DNA from: Pyrobaculum sp.
GTDB taxonomy: Archaea; Thermoproteota; Thermoprotei; Thermoproteales; Thermoproteaceae
DNA length: 13,767 nucleotides
Assembly: GCA_009903905.1 (NCBI GenBank)
Contig: WYEI01000005.1
Coordinates: 1-13,767, forward strand
Reading direction: 5' to 3'
The notes under the pieces were generated by a model that saw nothing but the letters and a program-made list of their open reading frames with translations, did no database searches and was not told the origin of the DNA. Numbering within the stretch: the stretch's first letter is position 1; every line of letters begins with the position of its first letter. Shown piece by piece: positions 7,935 through 13,767 of this stretch. A program made the translations under genes and the position numbers.

Positions 7935-7988
7935 AATCCACAGACGTGAAGCCTCTGCAAGACAAGTCAAAACACGCCGCAGTTAAAA
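7917..7988. repeat. Pair of 20-bp direct repeats around the convergent gene ends
   Basis: AAAACACGCCGTGGCTAAAA at 7917-7936 and AAAACACGCCGCAGTTAAAA at 7969-7988 match at 17 of 20 positions, 52 bp apart. The first contains the stop codon of the MetF-like gene; the second lies over the last codons and stop of the Rpp29 gene on the other strand. It could be a duplicated tail, a binding site or chance; nothing in the 32-bp gap itself resembles a gene. Confidence 0.4.
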
Positions 7989-8209
7989 AGCCTCCGGTCT
8001 CTGTACCCGACTAGGTAAACCCCGTTAACCAGTATGTTGAGCCCGTATACGTAGAAGTGGCATAAAGACTTCGGAACAGCGACAACTCTGCTCCCGGCCA
8101 GCACCAGAAAGGTGTTGTAGGTTTCGCCGACTACGACGCCTCTAACGCCGTAGGAGCAACGATATGTAGAAACCTCTCTCCCCAACAGATCTACACAACT
8201 TGGACGCAA
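7967..8209 (-). CDS. rnp1: RNase P protein subunit 1 (Rpp29/Pop4 family)
   Basis: An 80-residue protein fitting archaeal Rpp29, which binds the RNase P RNA together with Rpp21 and helps tRNA 5' maturation. Family features seen: DLLGREV (8-14), the GVRGVVVGET segment (22-31; usual GxxGxVxxET), and VAVPKSLCHFYVYG (43-56), corresponding to the VPK-xxxxF core, ending in RDRRL. It is short but complete for the Sm-like barrel. The start is TTG, 2 nt after the L29 stop; the frame has no better start that avoids overlap. The order L29 then Rpp29 is the archaeal S10/spc ribosomal cluster arrangement, but aIF1 (SUI1), often between them, is absent, and S17, normally next, is replaced by a convergent metabolic gene. 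Confidence 0.82.
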   Translation of the reverse strand: MRPSCVDLLGREVSTYRCSYGVRGVVVGETYNTFLVLAGSRVVAVPKSLCHFYVYGLNILVNGVYLVGYRDRRLFNCGVF

Positions 8210-8211
8210 GG

Positions 8212-8418
8212 CTACTTGGTCAACTCCCGCTCTATTGTCAAAATCCTCGCGATGGCTCTCTTTATCTGTTTAACCCTGCCAGGTTTCTCAACGAATCCCC
8301 TTGCCCTCTGCGTCTCAAGCCTGACCAGCTCCGCCCTGAGCTGGTTAAGCAACTGACGCCTCTCCTCCGGCTTCAGCTCTCTCAACGTTGCGGCCTTTAG
8401 TTTCTTTTCAGCAGACAT
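8212..8418 (-). CDS. rpl29: Large subunit ribosomal protein L29 (uL29)
   Basis: A 68-residue, highly charged helical protein, normal for L29, which sits at the polypeptide exit tunnel. It shows the two-helix pattern with LRELKPEERRQLLNQLRAEL (~13-32) and a second helix containing KQIKRAIARILTIERE (~50-65), matching the (K/R)xIARxLT family signature. The ATG start is supported by a TATA box 22-29 nt upstream. Normally it directly follows S3; here S3 is ~4.2 kb away behind a PaREP2b ORF. It is presumably cotranscribed with Rpp29, which begins 2 nt after its stop. Confidence 0.93.
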   Translation of the reverse strand: MSAEKKLKAATLRELKPEERRQLLNQLRAELVRLETQRARGFVEKPGRVKQIKRAIARILTIERELTK

Positions 8419-8439
8419 GTGGTGTGTGTAAACCCGCAG

Positions 8440-8447
8440 TTTTTAAG
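8440..8447 (-). promoter_or_regulatory. TATA box of rpl29
   Basis: The minus strand reads CTTAAAAA, centred ~26 nt before the L29 ATG. It lies right after the end of the cas4-like fragment, so L29-Rpp29 can be expressed independently of the upstream ribosomal genes. Confidence 0.55.
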
Positions 8448-8448
8448 T

Positions 8449-8610
8449 TTACTGCCGCGCTTCAGCTACCGCATGGTGGTCGGCGTTCTTAGCAAAGAGC
8501 TTGAGGCTGGGCTTGTACTGCATCCACGGGAGTCTCGGGCAGTACTCGAAGTCGTTTATCACAGAGGGCGATAGATAGCCCTGTATAAACAGCGCGGGGG
8601 CATTCTGTGG
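8449..8610 (-). pseudogene. Decayed N-terminal fragment of a cas4 gene
   Basis: On the minus strand this stretch reads, in one open frame ending in TAA at 8449-8451, SPSVINDFEYCPRLPWMQYK and continues PSLKLFAKN before diverging. That matches the Cas4 protein at the left edge at 24 of 29 positions. Two changes replace conserved Leu by Pro (LLW to LPW, KLG to KPS), and everything after ~30 matching residues is missing, including the GRLLHE motif and the nuclease core, so it cannot be functional. At DNA level 8485-8571 aligns without gaps to 50-136 with 10 mismatches in 87. The frame happens to be the same as that of the PaREP2b ORF, directly beyond its TAG stop. It is a copy or recombination scar, not a gene. 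Confidence 0.8.
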
Positions 8611-11600
8611 CTACCGGCGGCTCGTCTCTTCTAGCCACTCCTTTATGGCGTCTGCGAGTTCTGTATAGCGCATGAAGCCTTCTAGATGTGTCCTGCCGCA
8701 TACGATCTCTATGTCTCCGTCGCTCTTCCGGTAGACCTTCGGTTTTACGCCCGTTAGGGCCTCTATCACGGCGGCGAATCTCTCGGCGTCTTCCTCCCTG
8801 CCCCCAGGCGCGTCTGCCCTGGCGTAGGCAAAGCCCCTAGTCTCATTGTCGTCTCCATACCTGCCATAGGTAATCGTGTAGTCGCTCCTTACGCCGCCCA
8901 CCTCCGCCGTTATCTTAATCCTAAGCAACTTTCTGCCGTCTCTCTCCTCCTCAACGGCTTCTCCGTCTATGACCTTCACCTTGTGCCTTCTGCCGTCCAC
9001 TTCGACATCCTTTTCAAAGCCCTTTAACGTCAAGGAGCCTCTCGATTTGCCCTCATCTATGATCTTATTGGCTTTTTCGGAGACCTCTTTACCAGCCTCC
9101 TCCGCCCTCTGGAGTATGTACTCCACAAACTCCGCCGCCCACCTCTGCTGTTCTTCGGAGCCGTATACGGAGAGCCAAGCGGCACGCTCAAGACCCTCCC
9201 TACGGATATACAGGTAACCCGCATCCCCGCCCTCCGGCATCTTCACCGTGAAGTGTTTACCCTCCTCAAGCCCCATGTCCATCAACCGCCTCGCCTCCTG
9301 CTTTATTTTGTCGGGGTCGGTGGAGCCGAATTTAACCACCAGCGCGCCATCTTTCAGCCCCACGTGGTACCTCGGCCATCCCTCCTCCAGCGTGAGACCC
9401 ACCTCCAGCTTTTTCAGCCAGCCCTCAGCCTTGCCGGCGTCCACCCAGCCATTCTCCACGGCCTTCTTGACGAGCTCGGCGAGGGCGTCTCTAAGCTCCT
9501 TGTGCCCAGCCGCAAGCGTGTCGGTGTAGGCTCTGACGCGCCATACGTCTCTGCCGCCTACCTTCACCTTTTTCACCTCGGCGCTGATGCCTGCAAGTCT
9601 CAGCAGGCGGACCGCAAGTTCGGCGCGGCTTCTGTCCGTCGATTGGAAGTTGAGTTCGATTGCGTTTTCACTCAGATATACGTTGTACTTCATGGCGGCG
9701 CCGCCCTCCGATATGGTCAAGTCGGCGGCGACTAGGCCGCTTGGAGTTCTCCTCAGCCCCTCCCAGCGGATGTCAAGCCCCTCGGCCCCCAGCTTCACGG
9801 CTTCAGCCAGCTTGTGGTTCTTAAGCCTATCGTCCCCCTCAAGCAGAGGAGACCCGTAGCGGAAGTATAGGCCGGCCAGCCTAGCCGCGCCGACGCCAGA
9901 CGCGGCCACGTCGAACCCCCTCCCGTCCTTCACCTCCGCCTCAACGTCGTATGCCGCGAAGGCAACCTTCCAGAGCAGAGCTACGGCGCGCTTGCCGCTT
10001 GCCAGCTCGATTCTCTTCATCGCCGCGGACACGTGTCCGTCTCCGCCTATTGCGCCGGAGATAACAGCGCCGAAGTACCTCAGCGTTTCCTCGTCTACGC
10101 CCAGCTTCTCCGCCTGAATAAGCAGAAGGGCCGGCGCCACAACCTCCCTTGCAATTTTGTCGTCGTTCAGCTTATCCCTTAGCGCCTCTAGCTCGTTCCG
10201 GACCTCCTCACCCAGCCGCTTCACGGCGGCCTCCACCACGACGTCCCAGTTCTCCGCAACCCACCGCTTGAGGTTGTCCCAGCTCTTCACATGCTTAAGG
10301 CCCTTCAACTCCGCCTTGGTTTCCAGCATCTTGAGCCACCCGCCCTCCGCGCCCCTCTTAATCGCCTCGTCGAGCTTCTCGAGGGGGGCTTCAACCACAA
10401 CCTGCAACTTCGGCCCCCCAAGAGTCAAGGTCATGCGGAGCTCCACAACAGACCAGCCAAACAAGGCGTGAGTCTCAGCAAACTGCCACAGATGAGAGGT
10501 GGACATCCGCAACACCCTCTCGCCCTTCTTTCTGCTTATCGCCACGTCGGAGTTAACCCAGCTCAGCATGTAGGGGAGGCGGTCCTCCACGGGCAGGCGC
10601 CCCCCGACCTCCTCCGCCGCCTTCATCGCCGCCTCAAGCTCCGGCTTGAAGAACACCTGCCACCTCTCCACATCCTCGAACTTCAAGAAGTAGACTATGC
10701 CCTTCCCCACCTTTGAAATCCAGAGCTCTATGTCCAGCCCCTCGAGTCCACCGCTTTCCTTCACGCTGTAGAGCCTAAACACGTAAGACGACTCGTCCCC
10801 CCTCTCGAGTATCAGCGCCAGTTTGCCGACCTTTGCGAGCTCCTCGATGAAGTCGCTGTAGTGGTCGGCGCCGGGTTTTAGGAACAGGCGGCGGAGGGCC
10901 TCCACCAACATCTCCTCCACCGCCGCCGGCTTCTCCACCCCCGCCCTCTCGGCTTTGACATACGCCGTTCTCGGCGTGTAATAGAGGAGTCGGGCAGACC
11001 CGCCCACCTCAAGCCAATACCAAGCCGCCTTGCCGAAGACGCCTCTCCTCCCCAACGCATACTCCCTATACGCCATTAAAGCCGCCAAAGCCTTAACGCC
11101 GAAGCTCACGCCGCTGAACCTGGAGAGCTCCTTGTCCTCCGCCTCCGCCAGCCTTCTGGCCACGTCTTCCTTCACGTTTATGAGGTCTCTCAGGCCGTAC
11201 TTGACGGCGTATTCGTTCAGCCGCTTCCTGAGGATTTCCAGTGCATTTTCGAAGGCCGCCTCCTCTTTCTCGGCCAGCTGTGCTAGACGGCCGAGGTCCG
11301 CCATGTACGCAACCCGCTTAAACGGCCACTCGCCCACCTCTCTCTTCTCCACGGCCTTCTTAGCCGCGGCCTCTCTCAACGCAGATCTGTAAACGCCGAA
11401 GGCCTCCTCCAGCGCAAGGACGGCGTAGAAGAGGGCCTTCTTCTTTCCCTCGTCAAGTTCTCTATACGTCTTGCTCATCATAAGCCTCCTCTCCTCGGAG
11501 GGCTTCGGCATAATCAAAACCCTCAGCGATTCCCAAGGCTCCGCCAGCTTCACTTCCCCGGCGTTGGCCGCCTTGGCGATTTCCTTGAACCTCTTGTAGG

Positions 11601-12063
11601 GATCGGGAGCCTCCCTCAAGATCTTAAACGCCTCCTCCCGCGGATGTTCCCTAACGCCGGCGGGTATAAACGGCGTCAGAGACGCCGCATACGCCAGCTT
11701 ATCAAACTCCACAAGGCCCCACATGTTCAACGCGGCGGACAGCGCAACAGCCCCAGCCGCCATCAAGAAGAGATACGCCTTGTGCTCATCCACCCAAGCC
11801 AACACCCTCGTGACGGCTTCCACAAACAGCTCCACGAGACGCTGAACCGTCACCTTCACTTTCTCGAACGCCTCCTTCGCCCCCTCATACAGCGCCTTGG
11901 CGGCCCTCTGGACGTACTGCACCGCCTCCCTAAACCGACCCACCTCTGCCAACGCCACGGCGGAGGCCATAGACGAAACCACAGCCTCCGAGTAGAGGCC
12001 GCTATACACAGAATACAACGCCGCGGCTGAGGCGGCCTCTCCACGTCTACGCCACATCTCCAT
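8611..12063 (-). CDS. PaREP2b-like repeat-family protein, 1150 residues
   Basis: A very long single ORF that I recognise as the PaREP2b family, large multicopy proteins of Pyrobaculum of unknown function. Residues (counted from the TTG at 12081) show an N-terminal helical region ~40-100, one hydrophobic segment ~102-124 following VDEHKAYLFLMAA, and a long charged helical middle. At 670-684, FGAVISGAIGGDGHV resembles a LAGLIDADG motif, keeping the acidic Asp at 681. Then come beta-alpha-beta units around 690-740, 808-857, 914-970 and 1084-1140, two sharing an F-x-STD element (FQSTD, FGSTD). I infer a relation to homing-endonuclease folds, not proven activity. The start is uncertain: ATG at 12063 is chosen (GTATAG ~24 nt upstream), while ATG 12057 or TTG 12081 are possible. 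The ORF separates rps3 from rpl29 on the same strand and is intact despite its length. Confidence 0.75.
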   Translation of the reverse strand: MEMWRRRGEAASAAALYSVYSGLYSEAVVSSMASAVALAEVGRFREAVQYVQRAAKALYEGAKEAFEKVKVTVQRLVELFVEAVTRVLAWVDEHKAYLFLMAAGAVALSAALNMWGLVEFDKLAYAASLTPFIPAGVREHPREEAFKILREAPDPYKRFKEIAKAANAGEVKLAEPWESLRVLIMPKPSEERRLMMSKTYRELDEGKKKALFYAVLALEEAFGVYRSALREAAAKKAVEKREVGEWPFKRVAYMADLGRLAQLAEKEEAAFENALEILRKRLNEYAVKYGLRDLINVKEDVARRLAEAEDKELSRFSGVSFGVKALAALMAYREYALGRRGVFGKAAWYWLEVGGSARLLYYTPRTAYVKAERAGVEKPAAVEEMLVEALRRLFLKPGADHYSDFIEELAKVGKLALILERGDESSYVFRLYSVKESGGLEGLDIELWISKVGKGIVYFLKFEDVERWQVFFKPELEAAMKAAEEVGGRLPVEDRLPYMLSWVNSDVAISRKKGERVLRMSTSHLWQFAETHALFGWSVVELRMTLTLGGPKLQVVVEAPLEKLDEAIKRGAEGGWLKMLETKAELKGLKHVKSWDNLKRWVAENWDVVVEAAVKRLGEEVRNELEALRDKLNDDKIAREVVAPALLLIQAEKLGVDEETLRYFGAVISGAIGGDGHVSAAMKRIELASGKRAVALLWKVAFAAYDVEAEVKDGRGFDVAASGVGAARLAGLYFRYGSPLLEGDDRLKNHKLAEAVKLGAEGLDIRWEGLRRTPSGLVAADLTISEGGAAMKYNVYLSENAIELNFQSTDRSRAELAVRLLRLAGISAEVKKVKVGGRDVWRVRAYTDTLAAGHKELRDALAELVKKAVENGWVDAGKAEGWLKKLEVGLTLEEGWPRYHVGLKDGALVVKFGSTDPDKIKQEARRLMDMGLEEGKHFTVKMPEGGDAGYLYIRREGLERAAWLSVYGSEEQQRWAAEFVEYILQRAEEAGKEVSEKANKIIDEGKSRGSLTLKGFEKDVEVDGRRHKVKVIDGEAVEEERDGRKLLRIKITAEVGGVRSDYTITYGRYGDDNETRGFAYARADAPGGREEDAERFAAVIEALTGVKPKVYRKSDGDIEIVCGRTHLEGFMRYTELADAIKEWLEETSRR

Positions 12064-12114
12064 GCGCCAGTTTAAAAACAACTATACGCAAAGAAAACAA
12101 CTGAGACGGAAGAG
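12064..12114. promoter_or_regulatory. Divergent promoter region of the PaREP2b ORF and the 126-codon ORF
   Basis: AT-rich 51 bp between two head-to-head ORFs. TTTAAAAACA at 12071-12080 could serve as a TATA box for the plus-strand ORF (36-44 nt before its TTG) or, read on the other strand, for a start at 12057. CTATAC at 12082-12087 (GTATAG on the minus strand) is the right distance for the start at 12063. Confidence 0.3.
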
Positions 12115-12495
12115 TTGTTGAGGGAGTGGCCGGAGCTGAGCGCCTTCGGCGTGGAGTGGGTGAGGAAGTGGCTAGACCTTAGAGAGAGGTTGATCGAAAT
12201 CGCGAAAGTTATGCGCAGATATCCGTGGATGGTTGAGGTAATAAGACAGAGACCTATGAGCATCCTCCACCCATATACAGTGGAGGTGTACGCGGCGGTG
12301 GACAGGTCGGAGGCATGTCTCTCCCTCACTTCGTCGAAGGCGTACTGTGCCCAAAACGGAGCCGTAAGGGAGACAAAGCTGGAGCTGGAATTTAAGCGAT
12401 ATGAAGTATACGAGGAGAAGATGAGAGAGGTGTACAGGCCGAAGGGGCTACTGACATTTGCCGCGGTGGCGAGGGAATACGTGAGGATTCTCTAG
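12115..12495 (+). CDS. Unrecognised 126-residue protein, possibly a truncated gene
   Basis: I do not recognise this protein. It is rich in charged and aromatic residues and predicted helical: WVRKWLDLRERLIEIAKVMRR at ~20-40, then YPWMVEVIRQRP, HPYTVEVYAAVDRS, two cysteines at ~67 and ~76, and a charged tail ending VAREYVRIL. Codon composition resembles its neighbours and no antisense ORF looks better. The only starts are adjacent TTGs at 12115 and 12118; the open frame extends 13 codons upstream to TAA at 12073 without a start, and the protein begins mid-helix, so it may be the 3' part of a larger gene cut by rearrangement. It diverges from the PaREP2b ORF and points at the rps3 end. No membrane segment or signal peptide is seen. 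Confidence 0.5.
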   Translation: MLREWPELSAFGVEWVRKWLDLRERLIEIAKVMRRYPWMVEVIRQRPMSILHPYTVEVYAAVDRSEACLSLTSSKAYCAQNGAVRETKLELEFKRYEVYEEKMREVYRPKGLLTFAAVAREYVRIL

Positions 12496-12645
12496 GCGAG
12501 ACAGACGAGACACCGCCGTCTCTAAACCAACCTTTTCGCCAACCCCCTCCCCCGCCGTCTTATCTTCTGTTTTACAGCTGGGGCTTCTGGCTAGGCTGGA
12601 TGAGGCGGCTGGGACAACTCCGGCCAGCGTCAGAAACGCCGCCAA
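12448..12645 (-). CDS. Possible signal-peptide-like small ORF or remnant after rps3
   Basis: Just after the S3 stop, the minus strand encodes LILLAAFLTLAGVVPAASSS behind basic residues (NKPRT), a good match to a secretory signal peptide. A polar stretch without recognisable domain follows, up to codon ~65. A TTG start at 12645 has AATAAA ~24 nt upstream. The later part overlaps the end of the 126-codon ORF antisense, so only ~12496-12645 is plausible. It may be the 5' stub of a secreted-protein gene truncated by the same rearrangement, or chance. This is the only content I see in the gap between 12496 and 12664. Confidence 0.2.
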   Translation of the reverse strand: MAAFLTLAGVVPAASSSLARSPSCKTEDKTAGEGVGEKVGLETAVSRLSRLENPHVFPRHRGKCQ

Positions 12646-12664
12646 GAGGATGAGGGTGCGCGGT

Positions 12665-13330
12665 TTATTGTTGCGCCTCAGCAGGTGCCGCCGCCTCGGG
12701 TCTTGTGGGCGGCTTGATCTTGTACTCGTCGCTGTACCGCATAGTCGCCGGCGTGATCCTCACCTCTATGCCGTAGATGCCCGGCTTCAGAAGCACGTGG
12801 ACCACTGCCCGCCTCACCCGCTGTTTGGCGTCGTAGCCGATCTTGTAGAGCTTCCCGAAGGTCTGCTTCTCGAACTTAGCCCTCTCCGTAGACAGCTTGC
12901 CGCTTACCACGATCTCAAAGCCCTTAGCCCCAGCCTCCGTCAACTGCCTTATGGCCACAAACATGACCCGTCTAAACCTGACGCCCTTAGCCATGGCGTT
13001 GGCTATACGGTACGCCACAACCTTGGGGAACATCTCGGGCGCCTCGATCTTGGAGACGTCTATCACGTCTATCTGCGGGTTCTCCACGCCGAGCTTGTTA
13101 GTGAGGATGTTGCTGATTTCCTTCACGATGGCGCCCTTCCTGCCGATGATCCTAGAAGGCCTCTCCGCGTATATCACGATGCGCGTGCCCAGGGGAGTCT
13201 TCAAAATCTCAGAGTCGATGTATCCATACTTACTCAGCCTATACTCCAGAAACTCCTTAATCATCCACTTCTTCTTGTTCTCCTCCAAGATCTTCTTATA
13301 CACAGGCAACCTCCTCTGAGCAGTAGACAT
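12665..13330 (-). CDS. rps3: Small subunit ribosomal protein S3 (uS3)
   Basis: A 221-residue S3, normal for archaea, forming part of the mRNA entry channel of the 30S subunit. It begins MSTAQRRLPVYKKILEENKK; the KH domain has its GxxG loop at 61-66 (IIGRKG), and the C-terminal S3 domain includes GFEIVVSGKL and GIYGIEVRI. The tail is Ala/Pro-rich (EAAAPAEAQQ). The frame is open to 13393, but the ATG at 13330 is chosen because a strong TATA box lies ~27 nt upstream and the extra residues (MFLCLEGASRK...) are unlike S3. L22 is 139 bp upstream; L29, the expected next gene, is displaced. Confidence 0.95.
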   Translation of the reverse strand: MSTAQRRLPVYKKILEENKKKWMIKEFLEYRLSKYGYIDSEILKTPLGTRIVIYAERPSRIIGRKGAIVKEISNILTNKLGVENPQIDVIDVSKIEAPEMFPKVVAYRIANAMAKGVRFRRVMFVAIRQLTEAGAKGFEIVVSGKLSTERAKFEKQTFGKLYKIGYDAKQRVRRAVVHVLLKPGIYGIEVRITPATMRYSDEYKIKPPTRPEAAAPAEAQQ

Positions 13331-13350
13331 CGCCACCCCCATCAACACCA

Positions 13351-13363
13351 TATTTAAATTTTT
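13351..13363 (-). promoter_or_regulatory. TATA box of rps3
   Basis: The minus strand reads AAAAATTTAAATA, ending ~20 nt before the ATG at 13330. It decides the S3 start and shows that S3 has a promoter of its own although L22 lies directly upstream. Confidence 0.6.
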
Positions 13364-13412
13364 CCGAGACGCGCCCTCTAAACATAAAAACACGCAACAT
13401 CTAAAGAGACGA

Positions 13413-13462
13413 ATGATGGAAATTCCTTTATGGAGAGAGATGACCGGTTCACCCCTTGCTGA
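13413..13462 (+). ncRNA. Candidate C/D box guide RNA in the rpl22-rps3 gap
   Basis: In the noncoding gap the plus strand carries ATGATGG at 13413-13419 (box C consensus RTGATGA, one mismatch), GAGATGA at 13437-13443 (box C', one mismatch), a 15-nt spacer, and CTGA at 13459-13462 (box D). Total length of 50 nt and box spacing suit archaeal C/D sRNAs, which guide ribose methylation and are numerous in Pyrobaculum. No D' CTGA is found in front of C', and target pairing was not tested. Confidence 0.25.
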
Positions 13463-13469
13463 TGCTTGC

Positions 13470-13767
13470 TTACCGCCTCGCTAAGTTTAGTTTGTAGCGC
13501 TTCGGAACAACCTCCTTAGGCAACTCAACCGCAACGACCTCCACGTTCACGGTCTGCTCGTCGAACCTGGTGGCGCGTCCGAAGGCCCTCGGCAGTATAT
13601 TGGGGATCCTGATCCCCTTGTGGGCGGCGGCGTGGACTACGACGATCCGCTCCACGTCCAGCCCCCTAAACTTCGCGTTGTTTTCTAAATTCTCCAAGAT
13701 CTCGAGGTACCGCCTGGCGACCTTGATGGGCCACTTAGCCACGGGCCACCCGCTCCAAGGCGTGGCG
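13470..13767 (-). CDS. rpl22: Large subunit ribosomal protein L22 (uL22), C-terminal part
   Basis: The gene enters from the right edge; the last 98 codons are visible. The sequence shows the L22 core: [20 protein letters not shown], then [20 protein letters not shown] and [20 protein letters not shown], and ends YKLNLARR. The GTG at 13742 is internal, not a start: the frame is open to the edge and the residues before it (ATPWSGWPV) continue the family pattern. Archaeal L22 is ~150-185 residues, so a third to a half is missing. L22 lines the peptide exit tunnel. It heads the L22-S3 part of the S10-type cluster. Confidence 0.92.
   Translation of the reverse strand, partial: ATPWSGWPVAKWPIKVARRYLEILENLENNAKFRGLDVERIVVVHAAAHKGIRIPNILPRAFGRATRFDEQTVNVEVVAVELPKEVVPKRYKLNLARR

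Noticed and set aside
8478..8575. The cas4-like fragment as an active small gene
   Set aside because: It lacks a start codon near the conserved part, the nuclease core and most Cys ligands, and carries Pro substitutions in conserved positions.
8611..8613. Programmed read-through or pyrrolysine at the PaREP2b TAG
   Set aside because: The downstream peptide is a degraded Cas4 fragment, and pyrrolysine use is not known in this group; shared phase can be chance.
12650..13357. Long plus-strand ORF of 235 codons opposite S3
   Set aside because: It is a shadow of the certain rps3 gene, with His/Leu/Arg-biased composition typical of antisense frames in GC-rich DNA.
13331..13393. 21-residue extension of S3
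   Set aside because: It would encode the TATA box region and does not resemble S3 N-termini.
13430..13480. Possible tRNA because of a GGTTCACCCC T-arm-like string
   Set aside because: No matching acceptor, D or anticodon stems could be drawn around it.
1..13767. CRISPR array near the Cas4-like gene
   Set aside because: No regularly spaced repeats were seen anywhere in the window; only the 87-bp cas4 copy and the 20-bp pair repeat.

Overview
The window reads as chromosomal DNA of a hyperthermophilic crenarchaeon of the Thermoproteales, most likely Pyrobaculum. The grounds are a PaREP2b-type repeat-family protein, archaeal-type ribosomal proteins and RNase P subunit, a proton-pumping pyrophosphatase, GTG and TTG starts, and TATA boxes about 25-28 nt before start codons, as expected for leaderless mRNAs. 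These are protein-level recognitions made by eye; no database search was possible.

Layout, left to right. (1) 1-2513, minus strand: a compact cluster of a von Willebrand factor A (VWA) protein, apparently split by a frameshift, a GTPBP1-like translational GTPase, and the N-terminal third of a Cas4-type nuclease running off the left edge. Adjacent genes overlap. (2) 2641-4950: a K+-independent H+-pyrophosphatase on the minus strand, sharing a 115-bp divergent control region with the next block; that region holds two perfect inverted repeats. (3) 4951-7934, plus strand: the membrane subunit I/a of the A-type ATP synthase, coupled by a 1-nt overlap to a short methylenetetrahydrofolate-reductase-like protein. 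(4) 7967-8418, minus strand: RNase P subunit Rpp29 and ribosomal protein L29, with its own TATA box. (5) 8449-12645: a foreign-looking block with a decayed fragment of the cas4 gene, a 3.45-kb PaREP2b-like ORF, an unrecognised 126-codon ORF facing the other way, and a possible signal-peptide remnant. (6) 12665-13767, minus strand: ribosomal proteins S3 and L22 (L22 cut by the right edge), separated by a 139-bp gap with a candidate C/D box RNA.

The main story is the ribosomal cluster. In most archaea L22, S3 and L29 are contiguous; here about 4.2 kb separates S3 from L29, and both have their own TATA boxes. The inserted PaREP2b protein contains a LAGLIDADG-like segment and repeated beta-alpha-beta units, suggesting (inference) a relic or relative of a homing endonuclease. 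Between this ORF and the L29 promoter lies an 87-bp segment about 89% identical to part of the cas4 gene at the left edge, so cas4 DNA has been copied into the ribosomal locus.

The pyrophosphatase and ATP synthase subunit I both handle the proton gradient and are divergently transcribed, which makes shared regulation through the palindromes plausible.
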